From: Bacteroidota bacterium
GTDB lineage: Bacteria; Bacteroidota; Bacteroidia; Chitinophagales; Chitinophagaceae
Assembly: GCA_023391015.1 (NCBI GenBank)
Contig: JAEWBT010000109.1
Span: 1-17,327 of the forward strand
DNA: 17,327 nt
Direction of reading: 5' to 3'
The notes under the pieces were generated by a model, which saw only the letters and a list, made by a program, of their open reading frames with translations, ran no database searches and was not told where the DNA came from. Shown here in pieces: positions 6,384-14,800 of the stretch. Position 1 is the first letter of the stretch. Each line of letters begins with the position of its first letter. A program made the translations under genes and the position numbers.

Positions 6384-8708
6384 TCAGATGCCGGGCACGC
6401 TGGGTTCCGACTGGGGCGTAGCGTCGTTGTTGACCTCTGTTTCTTCAATGTCTTTGGTATCAGATGCCGGTTCACTCTGACTCCAGTTTTCGCTTCCCGG
6501 AACAGGACCGTAATAGGTCGCATCCTTACCCCACATCACGCTGTTGGGGTCGGTTACGTTGCACTCGTCAAAATTTTCCGGCTCGGTGAAGGTCTTATTT
6601 TCATCCAGCCCCAGCGCCTTGTCGGCGTAGGCTTTTTTCATAAAAATAGACCAAATCGGCAAGGCTGCCGCGGCCCCTTGGCCCAGGGCTTCGGAGCGGA
6701 ACGACAGAAAGCGGTCGTCGCAGCCCACCCACGCGCCGGCCAGCAGTTCCGGCGTGTAGCCGATAAACCAGGCATCGGCCTGACTGTTGGTGGTTCCGGT
6801 TTTGCCGCCGGCGGCCACTTTAAAATTGTAGCGGCGGCGCAGGCGCGCGCCCGTTCCGTTATCCACCACGCCCTGCATCATCTTCACCATCTTGTAGGCG
6901 GTGGAAGCGCTGATGATTTCTTTTTGCTCTGGCGTAAACGACTTCAACACGTTGCCGTTTTTGTCCTCAATCTTGGTGATAAAAATCGGCTGGCTTTGCA
7001 TGCCCAGGGTCGGGAACATGGTGTAGGCTTTCAGCATTTCGTAAAGCGAAATGTCGGTCACACCCAGCGCCATCGAAGGCACCGCGTCAATTTTGGATGT
7101 GATGCCGCATTTGCGCAGAAAATCTACGAACCCTTCAATGCCCACCTGTTTTATCAGATACAGCGCCGCGTTGTTCACCGACAGCGCAAGGGCCCGTTTC
7201 ATCGGCATAGAGCCATACTTAGCGCCGCCGGCGTTGTAAGCCCCCTTCATAAATCCCGGAAACGATTGCGGCGCGGTAGAGACATTGCCGCAGGGCGAAA
7301 TGCCGTTGTCCACCGCGAGGCAATACAGAAGCGGCTTGATGGTAGAACCCACCTGCCGCGTAGCACGGGTATTCACGTGGTCGTACTGATAATAATTGTG
7401 GTCGATGCCACCCACCCAAGCTTTGACCTCGCCGGTTTCCGGTTGCATCACCATAAAGCCAGACTGTAAAAACATCCGGGTGTATTTAATGGAATCCAGC
7501 GGACTGAGCGTGGTATCTTTCTGATGACCAACGCCTTTCCAGGAAAACACGCGCATCTTCACCGGCTTTTTAAACTCGGCCAGAATTTGCGCTTCGGTCG
7601 CCCCGCTTTCTTTGAGATCGCGGTAGCGCTCCGACTCTTTCATAAAGCGGTCCAAGAGGGATTTTTGCTTGTTCCAAACAGCCAGGTTGCCATAGCCGGA
7701 CTGCGAGAAAAAGAGCGGCTGAATAGCGGTAAGATGTTCTTCCACCGCTTCTTCGGCATAACGCTGCATGTCGGGGTCGATGGTCGTGTAGATCTTCAAC
7801 CCGTCTTTATAGATGTCGTAGTTGTCGCCGTTGGGTTTGTAGAGGTCTTTGCACTGCTTGCGCACCTCGGTCTCCACGATTTTCCGGAAATACGGGGCCA
7901 GCCCTTCGTGGTAATCAATCTTGTGGTAGTTGAGGACAATGGGCTTTTCCTTTAGCTCGGCGGCTTCGGTAGCATCCAGCCGACCGGCTTTCACCATTTG
8001 GTCCAGCACGGTGTTGCGGCGGGCCAGCGAGCGCGTGGGGCGGGTACGGGGATTGTAAATGGTATTGCCCTTGAGCGTGCCGATGAGCACGGCGGCTTCT
8101 TCGGGTTTGAGCTTGTCGGGCGTTTTATTGAAAAACGTCAGCGAAGCGTTTTTGATGCCATACACATTGTCGGGAAACGGAACGGTGTTGAGGTAAAGCG
8201 TGATAATCTCGCGCTTGGTGAGGTTGCGCTCCAGTCGCACAGCCATCACCCACTCCCGGATTTTAATTAAAGGAATGGTATAAATGCTTTGCTTGGTACG
8301 GCCAAAAAGGTTTTTGGCCAGCTGCTGGGTGATGGTAGAGCCGCCGCCCGCCTTGCCAAGCGAGAAAACGGCCCGCAGGATGGCGCGGCCATCTACGCCG
8401 GAATGTTCTTCAAAACGCTCGTCTTCGGTGGCAATCAGCGCGTTGATGACGTTGGGCGAAATTTCATTGTAAGTGCTGTTGGAGCGGTCCTGCACATAGT
8501 AGCGGCCCAGGAGACTGCCATCGTCGGCGCGTACTTCGGAGGCCAGCGCGGCGCTTGGGTTTTCAAACTCGCTGATGGCCGGCATGTTTCCAAACACATT
8601 GTAGTAGAGGGAAACCACCAGAAATATAAAAAGAGCAAAGCCGAGAAAGAAGAGCCGCCACAAGATGCGGGCTGCGCGACCGGGCCGCCGGGTTGCTTTG
8701 GGTTGCAT
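6384..8708 (-). CDS. Class A penicillin-binding protein (glycosyltransferase / transpeptidase)
   Basis: A bifunctional peptidoglycan synthase of the PBP1A type, 774 aa, anchored in the inner membrane with its catalytic domains in the periplasm. After a basic N-terminus, the signal anchor spans about 16-36. The glycosyltransferase domain (GT51, about 60-240) has ATEDERFEEHSGVD (93-106) with catalytic E95, GGSTITQQLAKNLF (122-135) and KREIITLYLNTVPF (165-178). The transpeptidase domain (about 415-690) has the nucleophile S455 in GSTIKP, the SVN motif at 510-512 and KTGTT at 636-640. The last ~70 residues are acidic and low in complexity (about 703-774), so probably disordered. It is the first gene of the lipid A cluster, coupling wall synthesis to outer-membrane lipid genes. 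I assign no symbol because the PBP1 subtype cannot be fixed by eye. Confidence 0.95.
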   Translation of the reverse strand: MQPKATRRPGRAARILWRLFFLGFALFIFLVVSLYYNVFGNMPAISEFENPSAALASEVRADDGSLLGRYYVQDRSNSTYNEISPNVINALIATEDERFEEHSGVDGRAILRAVFSLGKAGGGSTITQQLAKNLFGRTKQSIYTIPLIKIREWVMAVRLERNLTKREIITLYLNTVPFPDNVYGIKNASLTFFNKTPDKLKPEEAAVLIGTLKGNTIYNPRTRPTRSLARRNTVLDQMVKAGRLDATEAAELKEKPIVLNYHKIDYHEGLAPYFRKIVETEVRKQCKDLYKPNGDNYDIYKDGLKIYTTIDPDMQRYAEEAVEEHLTAIQPLFFSQSGYGNLAVWNKQKSLLDRFMKESERYRDLKESGATEAQILAEFKKPVKMRVFSWKGVGHQKDTTLSPLDSIKYTRMFLQSGFMVMQPETGEVKAWVGGIDHNYYQYDHVNTRATRQVGSTIKPLLYCLAVDNGISPCGNVSTAPQSFPGFMKGAYNAGGAKYGSMPMKRALALSVNNAALYLIKQVGIEGFVDFLRKCGITSKIDAVPSMALGVTDISLYEMLKAYTMFPTLGMQSQPIFITKIEDKNGNVLKSFTPEQKEIISASTAYKMVKMMQGVVDNGTGARLRRRYNFKVAAGGKTGTTNSQADAWFIGYTPELLAGAWVGCDDRFLSFRSEALGQGAAAALPIWSIFMKKAYADKALGLDENKTFTEPENFDECNVTDPNSVMWGKDATYYGPVPGSENWSQSEPASDTKDIEETEVNNDATPQSEPSVPGI

Positions 8709-8722
8709 AGAAAAAGAACCGT

Positions 8723-8730
8723 CAAAGCTA
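8723..8730 (-). promoter_or_regulatory. Candidate -7 promoter element for the PBP-lpx operon
   Basis: On the minus strand this reads TAGCTTTG, a perfect match to the TAnnTTTG -7 consensus of Bacteroidota housekeeping promoters, 14 bp before the PBP start codon. No good -33 TTG lies at the expected distance, and the leader would be very short. A weaker alternative is the AT-rich stretch TAAATATTTATAAGG (8753-8767, minus strand) with a TTG at 8785-8787. Confidence 0.3.
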
Positions 8731-8829
8731 CGGGCTATTTGCGGTGGAAGGACCTTATAAATATTTAGCGATTGTGTAAAAATGCAAGAGCGTAATGCAC
8801 TTTTCGGCTTTGATTTCCGGAAATAAAGC

Positions 8830-8845
8830 CCTGCTACTTAGCAGG
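8830..8845. promoter_or_regulatory. Inverted repeat CCTGCTA-CT-TAGCAGG
   Basis: Perfect 7-bp arms separated by 2 bp, in the middle of the divergent intergenic region. No T run follows on either strand, so it is operator-like rather than a terminator. The regulator is unknown. Confidence 0.4.
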
Positions 8846-8850
8846 CCCCT

Positions 8851-8866
8851 TGCGTAGAATTACGCA
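8851..8866. promoter_or_regulatory. Inverted repeat TGCGTA-GAAT-TACGCA
   Basis: Perfect 6-bp arms separated by 4 bp, starting 6 bp after the neighbouring dyad. It lies about 15 bp upstream of the candidate promoter of the lipoprotein group, where an activator or repressor could bind. A link to the response regulator encoded downstream is conjecture. Confidence 0.4.
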
Positions 8867-8881
8867 AAATGGGCGCAACAC

Positions 8882-8913
8882 TTGCAAATGTGAAAGCACG
8901 CGAAATACTTTTA
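8882..8913 (+). promoter_or_regulatory. Candidate Bacteroidota-type promoter for the lipoprotein group
   Basis: TTG at 8882-8884 and TACTTTTA at 8906-8913 are separated by 21 bp. The second element differs from TAnnTTTG only in the last base. The start codon follows 21 bp later, at 8935. The match is modest and could be chance. Confidence 0.35.
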
Positions 8914-8934
8914 ACCCGCTCCAATCTTTCTTTT

Positions 8935-9606
8935 ATGAAACCACGCGCCCTCTACCCTGCCCTGCTGATCGCAGGCCTTTTCGCCTCCTGCAATTCCGGA
9001 AACCCAGCATCGGAAACAACTGCCGAAACAACCGTGCTTACCGACACGACGCTGGCGGCAGCCCCACCTGCGGATGATTGCAACGGCAAACCGCTTCCAG
9101 CTTCTTGTGAGAATTCCTGTGAAACCGACGCTTGCTATAAGCAGGTTTTAAAAGACCACGAGATTCCCGACCTCACGGGTTACGAAAAAGACGGTGCGCC
9201 TTTTATTTATAAAGACCCCACATTCGGCGGATTGCTGCAAAACGCTATCTGTACTTCCCGTTTCGTATTCAGCATTTTCCAAAAGCGGCCCGGTGGGCCC
9301 TGGTACTCCATCGTGTCGATGGATACAGCAAAACACCCGAACGCCCGCAGCTTTCCAGCCCCCCTTATAAAAGCTATTGAGCGCCAACATAAGGCAGATA
9401 TGGCTTCTATGGATTTTTACTGGCTTAAGAAGTCCCCACAGTGTCCTGCAGGTAATGATGTACTTATTGATGTTGTGCTACGCGGTGGCAAACATGCCTA
9501 CTACGATTTGAGCTTGCCCCCGGAAAAGATTACAGCCGCCGAAGCGGAAAAGCGTGGATTGCTCAATAAGGGCATTCCACAAGGAAATCCGGCTGCCGAT
9601 AAATAG
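8935..9606 (+). CDS. Hypothetical cysteine-rich lipoprotein
   Basis: I do not recognise the family. The 223-aa product has a short signal peptide ending in a lipobox (LFAS followed by C19), so it should be exported and lipid-anchored. Mature residues 20-48 are Ser/Thr/Ala/Pro-rich and linker-like. They are followed by four clustered cysteines (C49, C58, C62, C67), with two more at C106 and C170, which suggests disulfides in the periplasm or at the surface. The rest looks globular, with a hydrophobic strand region at about 174-192. An upstream in-frame ATG at 8869 would bury the signal peptide, so ATG 8935 is preferred. It lies 18 bp before the membrane-protein gene and in the same orientation as the two-component genes, so an accessory or target role there is possible but unproven. 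Confidence 0.8.
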   Translation: MKPRALYPALLIAGLFASCNSGNPASETTAETTVLTDTTLAAAPPADDCNGKPLPASCENSCETDACYKQVLKDHEIPDLTGYEKDGAPFIYKDPTFGGLLQNAICTSRFVFSIFQKRPGGPWYSIVSMDTAKHPNARSFPAPLIKAIERQHKADMASMDFYWLKKSPQCPAGNDVLIDVVLRGGKHAYYDLSLPPEKITAAEAEKRGLLNKGIPQGNPAADK

Positions 9607-9624
9607 AAAACGCTTGCGCTGTTC

Positions 9625-10266
9625 ATGAATTTGAGCCACTTTCTGTATATCCTGTCAGTAGCATCGCCTTTAGTGCCTATCCTGACGGGGATTCGGGTGC
9701 GTGGCCTGCTGTGGTATTATGTGTTGCTCTCCGGCCTATGCGACGGGCTTACAATTTTAAGGTTGTTTCCGGAAACTCCGCACTGGAACGGCAACATCTT
9801 CCTTGCGGCCCAGTTCGTTTTGGTAAATGCCTATTTTATTCAGGAACTCCTTCCTAAAGGCGAGCGGCGCACCCTTGCGTGGGTGCTGGTTGGATGCATC
9901 ACCGCTGCCTTTCTTTTCTACACCATCCGGCAGGGCTTCTGGGATGTAAACTACCCGGCGGGCGCGGTGCTCATTGGTCTGCTCATCATTCCGGTTCTCG
10001 GTGGGTTTTATGACATCATGCGGCGGGAGCAGGTACTGCATTTGGAACGTTCGCCTTTTTTCATATTTTGTGCGGCCTTCCTGCTTTATGTCTCCGGCAG
10101 TTTTTTGATTATGGTGTATGCGCCGCGGTTCAAGACCGAAGACCACCGCGCTTTAATCCTGATGTGGGTTTCCATCCACAACTCGCTGAACATCCTTAAA
10201 AACGGAGCGATTGCACGGGCATTGTATCTCTACGCCCATCCCCGCCCCGCCCATGAACGCCCCTGA
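9625..10266 (+). CDS. Hypothetical multi-pass membrane protein (about seven helices)
   Basis: A 213-aa hydrophobic protein with about seven predicted membrane segments near residues 5-22, 27-47, 55-75, 83-101, 112-131, 144-165 and 176-202, leaving very short loops. No catalytic motif is visible. Its last 14 bp overlap the start of the histidine kinase gene in another frame, implying coupled translation. From memory, similar small polytopic proteins often sit directly upstream of short sensor kinases in Bacteroidota, and the NSLNILKN motif near the end is typical of them. Because the kinase has no extracytoplasmic domain, this protein is a reasonable candidate for the sensing partner; that is inference. 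Confidence 0.8.
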   Translation: MNLSHFLYILSVASPLVPILTGIRVRGLLWYYVLLSGLCDGLTILRLFPETPHWNGNIFLAAQFVLVNAYFIQELLPKGERRTLAWVLVGCITAAFLFYTIRQGFWDVNYPAGAVLIGLLIIPVLGGFYDIMRREQVLHLERSPFFIFCAAFLLYVSGSFLIMVYAPRFKTEDHRALILMWVSIHNSLNILKNGAIARALYLYAHPRPAHERP

Positions 10267-11035
10267 GCTTGTTGCCACCATCGTTGTGCTGCTGCTGCTG
10301 GCCATGGGGATTATTGTGTTTTTTGTCCTCTACCAGCGTCGCATCCTCCGCCACCGCGAACAACTGCGCCGCTTTGAAGACCAGAAAAAACTGGAACTCC
10401 TCCAAGCCTCCCTCGAAAGCCAGGAAGCCGTCCGCACCACCATCGCCACCGAGCTGCACGACGACGTAGGGGCCACCCTTTCTTCCATCCGCCTCTTCCT
10501 GACGCAGGCCGAAAAAACGCCCGCCGACCCGAAGCTCATCGCCTACTCCAAATCCCTGCTCGACGAAAGCATCCAGAAGGTGCGCAGCCTTTCCCACCAG
10601 CTTCAGCCGCGCGCCATCCACTACCTCGGACTGCTCAAATCCCTGCACTCGCTGGCCGATATGCTTTCGCAATCCGGAACCGTCCATGCCACCTATGCGC
10701 AGGAAGGCGCCGACTGGCCGGAGCCGGAACCCGATGTCTCGCTGGCTGTGTATCGCATCGTGCAGGAATGGGTGGCCAACATCATTAAGCACGCCGGGGC
10801 CACGCATATTGAGGTTCGCGCCCATTTTCACAACACAGCGCCCTGCGTGGGCATCTTCCACGACGGCGAAGGGTTTTCGGAGGCGCGCTATCAGGAAGAA
10901 CTGTATAAGAAAGACGCTATCGGCCTCAAAAACATTGAAATGCGCATCAAAGCTGCCGGTCTGACGCTGCTTTTTCCGGAACCCGGCGAACCCACCCGCT
11001 TTCTGCGCATCTGCCTGCCGGCTCTTTCTTCCTAA
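10253..11035 (+). CDS. Sensor histidine kinase (NarX/DesK-type, HisKA_3)
   Basis: A 260-aa membrane-bound histidine kinase. One transmembrane helix (about 7-27) is followed by a basic, coiled-coil-prone segment (29-60). The HisKA_3 dimerisation domain has the phospho-accepting H69 in ELHDDVG. The ATPase domain shows the N-box with N176 in EWVANIIKHAGAT, the G1 box DGEGF (204-208) and the G2 box GLKNIEMRI (224-232). No PAS, GAF, HAMP or periplasmic domain is present. The ATG at 10253 is chosen because the helix follows directly; the earlier ATG at 10211 adds 14 residues that overlap the upstream gene. The response regulator gene begins 16 bp after the stop, so the two form a cognate pair. Confidence 0.93.
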   Translation: MNAPELVATIVVLLLLAMGIIVFFVLYQRRILRHREQLRRFEDQKKLELLQASLESQEAVRTTIATELHDDVGATLSSIRLFLTQAEKTPADPKLIAYSKSLLDESIQKVRSLSHQLQPRAIHYLGLLKSLHSLADMLSQSGTVHATYAQEGADWPEPEPDVSLAVYRIVQEWVANIIKHAGATHIEVRAHFHNTAPCVGIFHDGEGFSEARYQEELYKKDAIGLKNIEMRIKAAGLTLLFPEPGEPTRFLRICLPALSS

Positions 11036-11051
11036 AAAATTTTCTCTCTTT

Positions 11052-11705
11052 ATGGAATCGCCCATCCGCTACATGATTGCCGACGATCACACGCTTTTTC
11101 GCGAAGGCCTGCGGCTGGTGTTGGGAAATTATCCCCACCTGCTGCTTACCGGCGAAGCGGCCAACGGGCAGGAACTCCTAAAACGAATGGGTTTTGCGCA
11201 GCCCGACGTGGTGTTGCTGGACCTGACGATGCCGGTAATGGACGGGCTGGAAACGACGCAAAAAATACGGGAGCAATTTCCGGCGGTGCGCATCCTCATC
11301 CTCACCATGAACGACGACCCCAACCTAATCATGCATCTTCTGGAGCTGGGAGCGAATGGATATTTATTAAAGAACGCCGATTCATCGGAGATTGCCCTGG
11401 CCCTGCGCGCCTGTGCCGAAAACGGCTATTATTTCAGCGACTACGTGAGCAGCCTGATGCTGAAATCGATGGTGCAGAAGACCACCGTGAAGCCGGTATT
11501 TGCCAAAGAAGCCGTTTTTAATGAGCGTGAAAAAGAAGTGTTGCGCCTCATCTGCGAAGGCCTGACGGCGGCGCAAATCGGTAAAACCATTTTCCTCAGT
11601 CCGCGCACGGTGGAAGGCATTCGCGCGGGATTGATGGAGAAAACCGGCACCCACAACGTGGCGGGGCTGGTGATGTATGCGGTGAAGAAAGGAATCGTGA
11701 TGTAG
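11052..11705 (+). CDS. Response regulator, NarL/FixJ family (REC-LuxR HTH)
   Basis: A 217-aa DNA-binding response regulator. The receiver domain (1-120) has the acidic pair D11-D12, the phospho-acceptor D57 in VVLLDLTMP, the switch residue T85, and K107 in YLLKNAD. The C-terminal LuxR-type helix-turn-helix covers about 155-217, with NEREKEVLRLICEGLTAAQIG then LSPRTVEGIRAGL. It is the output of the kinase just upstream. Target genes cannot be read from the sequence; the palindromes upstream of the lipoprotein gene are one place to look. The gene ends 136 bp before the convergent rpoC stop. Confidence 0.95.
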   Translation: MESPIRYMIADDHTLFREGLRLVLGNYPHLLLTGEAANGQELLKRMGFAQPDVVLLDLTMPVMDGLETTQKIREQFPAVRILILTMNDDPNLIMHLLELGANGYLLKNADSSEIALALRACAENGYYFSDYVSSLMLKSMVQKTTVKPVFAKEAVFNEREKEVLRLICEGLTAAQIGKTIFLSPRTVEGIRAGLMEKTGTHNVAGLVMYAVKKGIVM

Positions 11706-11750
11706 ATGGTGACACACGAGAGGTCATCATTCGCTGTTCATAAATTGGGT

Positions 11751-11773
11751 TTCAGGCTGAGCTTGTCGAAGCC
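11751..11773. repeat. TTCGACAAGCTCAG-type intergenic repeat
   Basis: It contains GGCTGAGCTTGTCGAAGCC (11755-11773), whose reverse complement carries TTCGACAAGCTCAGCC. From memory this word recurs between genes in many bacterial genomes, including Bacteroidota. The GCTT-GTCG-AAGC part can form a small hairpin. It sits between the response regulator stop and the terminator. Confidence 0.55.
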
Positions 11774-11784
11774 CCGCATACGAA

Positions 11785-11818
11785 AAAGCCCTTTCCGGAA
11801 ATTTGCGGAAAGGGCTTT
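11785..11818. terminator. Bidirectional intrinsic terminator between rpoC and the response regulator
   Basis: Perfect 13-bp stem AAAGCCCTTTCCG (11785-11797) and CGGAAAGGGCTTT (11806-11818) with an 8-nt loop, GAAATTTG. On the minus strand the stem ends in a run of five T, which suits rpoC. On the plus strand it ends in TTTCTGTTTT, a weaker tail, serving the response regulator. The left arm and loop contain a TTCCGGAA palindrome (11793-11800). Confidence 0.9.
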
Positions 11819-11841
11819 CTGTTTTAGGGTTCTAAACAGGC

Positions 11842-14800
11842 TTATTCTTCCTCGTCGAAGGTTAGCACCTCGCGGTTGGAGAGCAGCAGGTCGAAGTCTT
11901 CTTTGGAACCAACAACAAGGTTGTCGAAGTCGCGGGAACCCGTACCAGCCGGAATAAGGTTTCCGGTGATTACGTTTTCCTTGAGACCTTGCAGGTAATC
12001 GGCCTTTCCGTTGATAGCAGCCTGCGAAAGCACCTTGGTGGTTTCCTGGAACGACGCAGCCGATACCCACGAACGGGTCGAGAGCGAGGCTTTGGTGATC
12101 CCCAACAAGAGCGGCTGCGAAGTGGCCGGATTGGCATCGCGGGCTTCTACCGGGCGCTTGTCGGCGCGCTTCAAGAGGGAGTTTTCTTCCCGGATTTCGC
12201 GCAGCGTCACGATCATACCCGGCTTGAACTTCTCCGAATCGCCCGCATCTTCCACAAATTTCTTGTCAAAGATGTAGTCGTTTTCTTCGGCAAAGTCAAT
12301 CTTCTCTTCCACGTCGCCTTCCAGGAAGCGGGTGTCGCCCGGGTCCAGGATGGTTACTTTCCGCATCATCTGGCGCACGATCACCTCAATGTGCTTATCG
12401 TTGATTTTCACCCCTTGCAAACGGTATACTTCCTGAATTTCATTCACGAGGTATTCCTGCACGGCAAACGGCCCTTTAATAGCAAGGATATCGCTTGGTG
12501 TGGTAGCACCATCGGAAAGCGGGTTGCCGGCTTTCACGAAGTCGCCGTCCTGCACCATGATGTGGCGGGTGAGCGGCACGAGGTATTTCTTCAACAGACC
12601 TTCGCGGCTTTCTACGGAGATTTCGCGGTTACCGCGTTTTACGCCGCCGAATTTCACTACACCGTCGATCTCGGCCACAACAGCGGGGTTGCTTGGGTTC
12701 CGGGCTTCAAACAGCTCGGTAACGCGCGGCAGACCACCGGTGATATCCCGGCTCCGACCCAGTACGCGCGGGATTTTCACCAGCACCTGACCGTTGTGAA
12801 CCTTCACGCCGTCTTCTACCACAATGTGGGAGCCGACCGGCAGGTTATAAGACTTGTCTTCGGTTCCGGAAATGGTGATGGCCGGAATCTTGGTTTTGTC
12901 TTTGGTTTCGATAACCACCTTCTCGCGGTGGCCGGTTTGTTCGTCGGCCTCTTCGCGGTAGGTTACCCCGTCGATCACGTTGTCAAAGCCAACCACACCA
13001 TTTACCTCGGAGAGGATAACGGCGTTGAACGGATCCCACGTACAGATGATATCGCCTTTGGCAACCTGCTGGCCGTCCTGTACTTTCAGGATAGAGCCAT
13101 ACGGGATGTTGTTGGTGATGAGTAGGCGGTCAGCTTCGAGGTCCACAATCCGTACTTCACCCGTCCGGCCAATAACCGCTTCGGTTTTGTCGCCTTCGTC
13201 GTTGGTATAGACAGTTGTCCGCAGGCCGTCAAACTGAATGGTACCGTCGAAGCGGGCCACCAGCTGGCTTTCGATAGCCGAAGAACCGGCCACACCACCC
13301 ACGTGGAAGGTCCGCAGGGTCAGCTGTGTACCCGGCTCGCCGATAGACTGAGCGGCGATGATGCCCACCGCGTCGCCTTTTTGCGCCATGTAGCCGGTTG
13401 CCAGGTTTTTACCATAGCACTTTGCACATACGCCGCGCTTGCTTTCGCAGGTCAGCACCGAGCGGATTTCCACAGTTTCCACCGCACTTTCTTCCACCCG
13501 GCGGGCTACGTCTTCGGTAATTTCCTCCCCGGCAGCAATGAGTTGCTCGTCGCTAATCGGGTCAAACACGTCGTGCAACGAGGTACGGCCGAGAATCCGG
13601 TCGTAGAGCGGCTCCACGATTTCTTCATCGTCTTTCAGCGCCGAGATGGCAATACCACGCAGCGTACCGCAGTCTTCCTCGTTGATAACCACGTCCTGGG
13701 CCACGTCTACCAGACGGCGGGTGAGGTAACCGGCATCGGCTGTTTTCAGGGCCGTATCCGCCAGACCTTTCCGGGCACCGTGAGTCGAGATAAAGTAATC
13801 CAGTACCGTCAGGCCGGTTTTAAAGTTGGAAAGAATCGGGTTTTCGATAATCTCCGAACCGGTAGAGCCGGAACGACGGGGCTTGGCCATCAGTCCGCGA
13901 AGACCCGCCAGCTGTTTTACCTGCTGCTTGGAACCCCGGGCACCGGAATCCAGCATCATGTACACCGAGTTGAAGCCTTGCTTGTCGGCGGCCATCTCGC
14001 GCATCAGGGTTTCGGTCACACGGGTATCCACACGGCTCCAAATGTCAATAATCTGGTTGTAGCGCTCGTTGTTGGTGATAAGACCCATGTTGTAGTTTTC
14101 CCACACCTCGTCTACCTCGCCCTGAGCGGCTTCCACCAGTTCGGCTTTCACGTCGGGGATGGTCAGATCGGAGATGTTGAACGACAAACCACCGCGGAAG
14201 GCCGTGCGGAAACCAAGGGTTTTGATATCGTCGAGGAACTGAACGGTCGTCGGGATGTTGGTGTTCTTCAGGATTTCACCAATGATTTCCCGAAGCGAGC
14301 GTTTGGTTAGAAGTGCGTTTACGAAACCGTTGTCTTTTGGCACGAACTGGTTAAACAGTACGCGGCCAACGGTGGTTTCGGTCAGTTTGGTTTCGATTTT
14401 GCCTTCGGCATTCCGGACACCTACGCGCACTTTAATCCAGGCATGCAGGTCCACGCGCTTTTCGTTGTGCGCGATAATCACTTCTTCCGGCGAATAGAAA
14501 GCCATGCCTTCGCCTTTCACCACCACATCACCCATGGTTTTCTTGCCTTTGGAGATGTAATACAATCCCAGAACCATGTCCTGAGAAGGCAGGGTAATCG
14601 GCGTACCGTTTTGCGGGTTCAGGATGTTGTGCGAGGCCAGCATCAAGAGCTGCGCTTCCAGCACGGCAGCGTTGGAAAGCGGCACGTGAACGGCCATCTG
14701 GTCGCCGTCAAAGTCGGCGTTAAAGGCCGAACACACGAGCGGGTGCAGCTGAATGGCTTTGCCTTCAATCAGTTTGGGCTGGAAGGCCTGAATGGAAAGG

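Noticed and set aside
3864..7469. A 1201-codon open frame on the + strand, antisense to lpxC, lpxD, the HD gene and the PBP
   Set aside because: It crosses several well-supported genes on the other strand, has no recognisable domain, and is His/Arg/Gly/Val rich as expected for the antisense of GC-rich coding DNA.
8869..8934. 22-residue N-terminal extension of the lipoprotein
   Set aside because: It would place the signal peptide and lipobox internally and cover the candidate promoter; the ATG at 8935 gives a standard lipoprotein.
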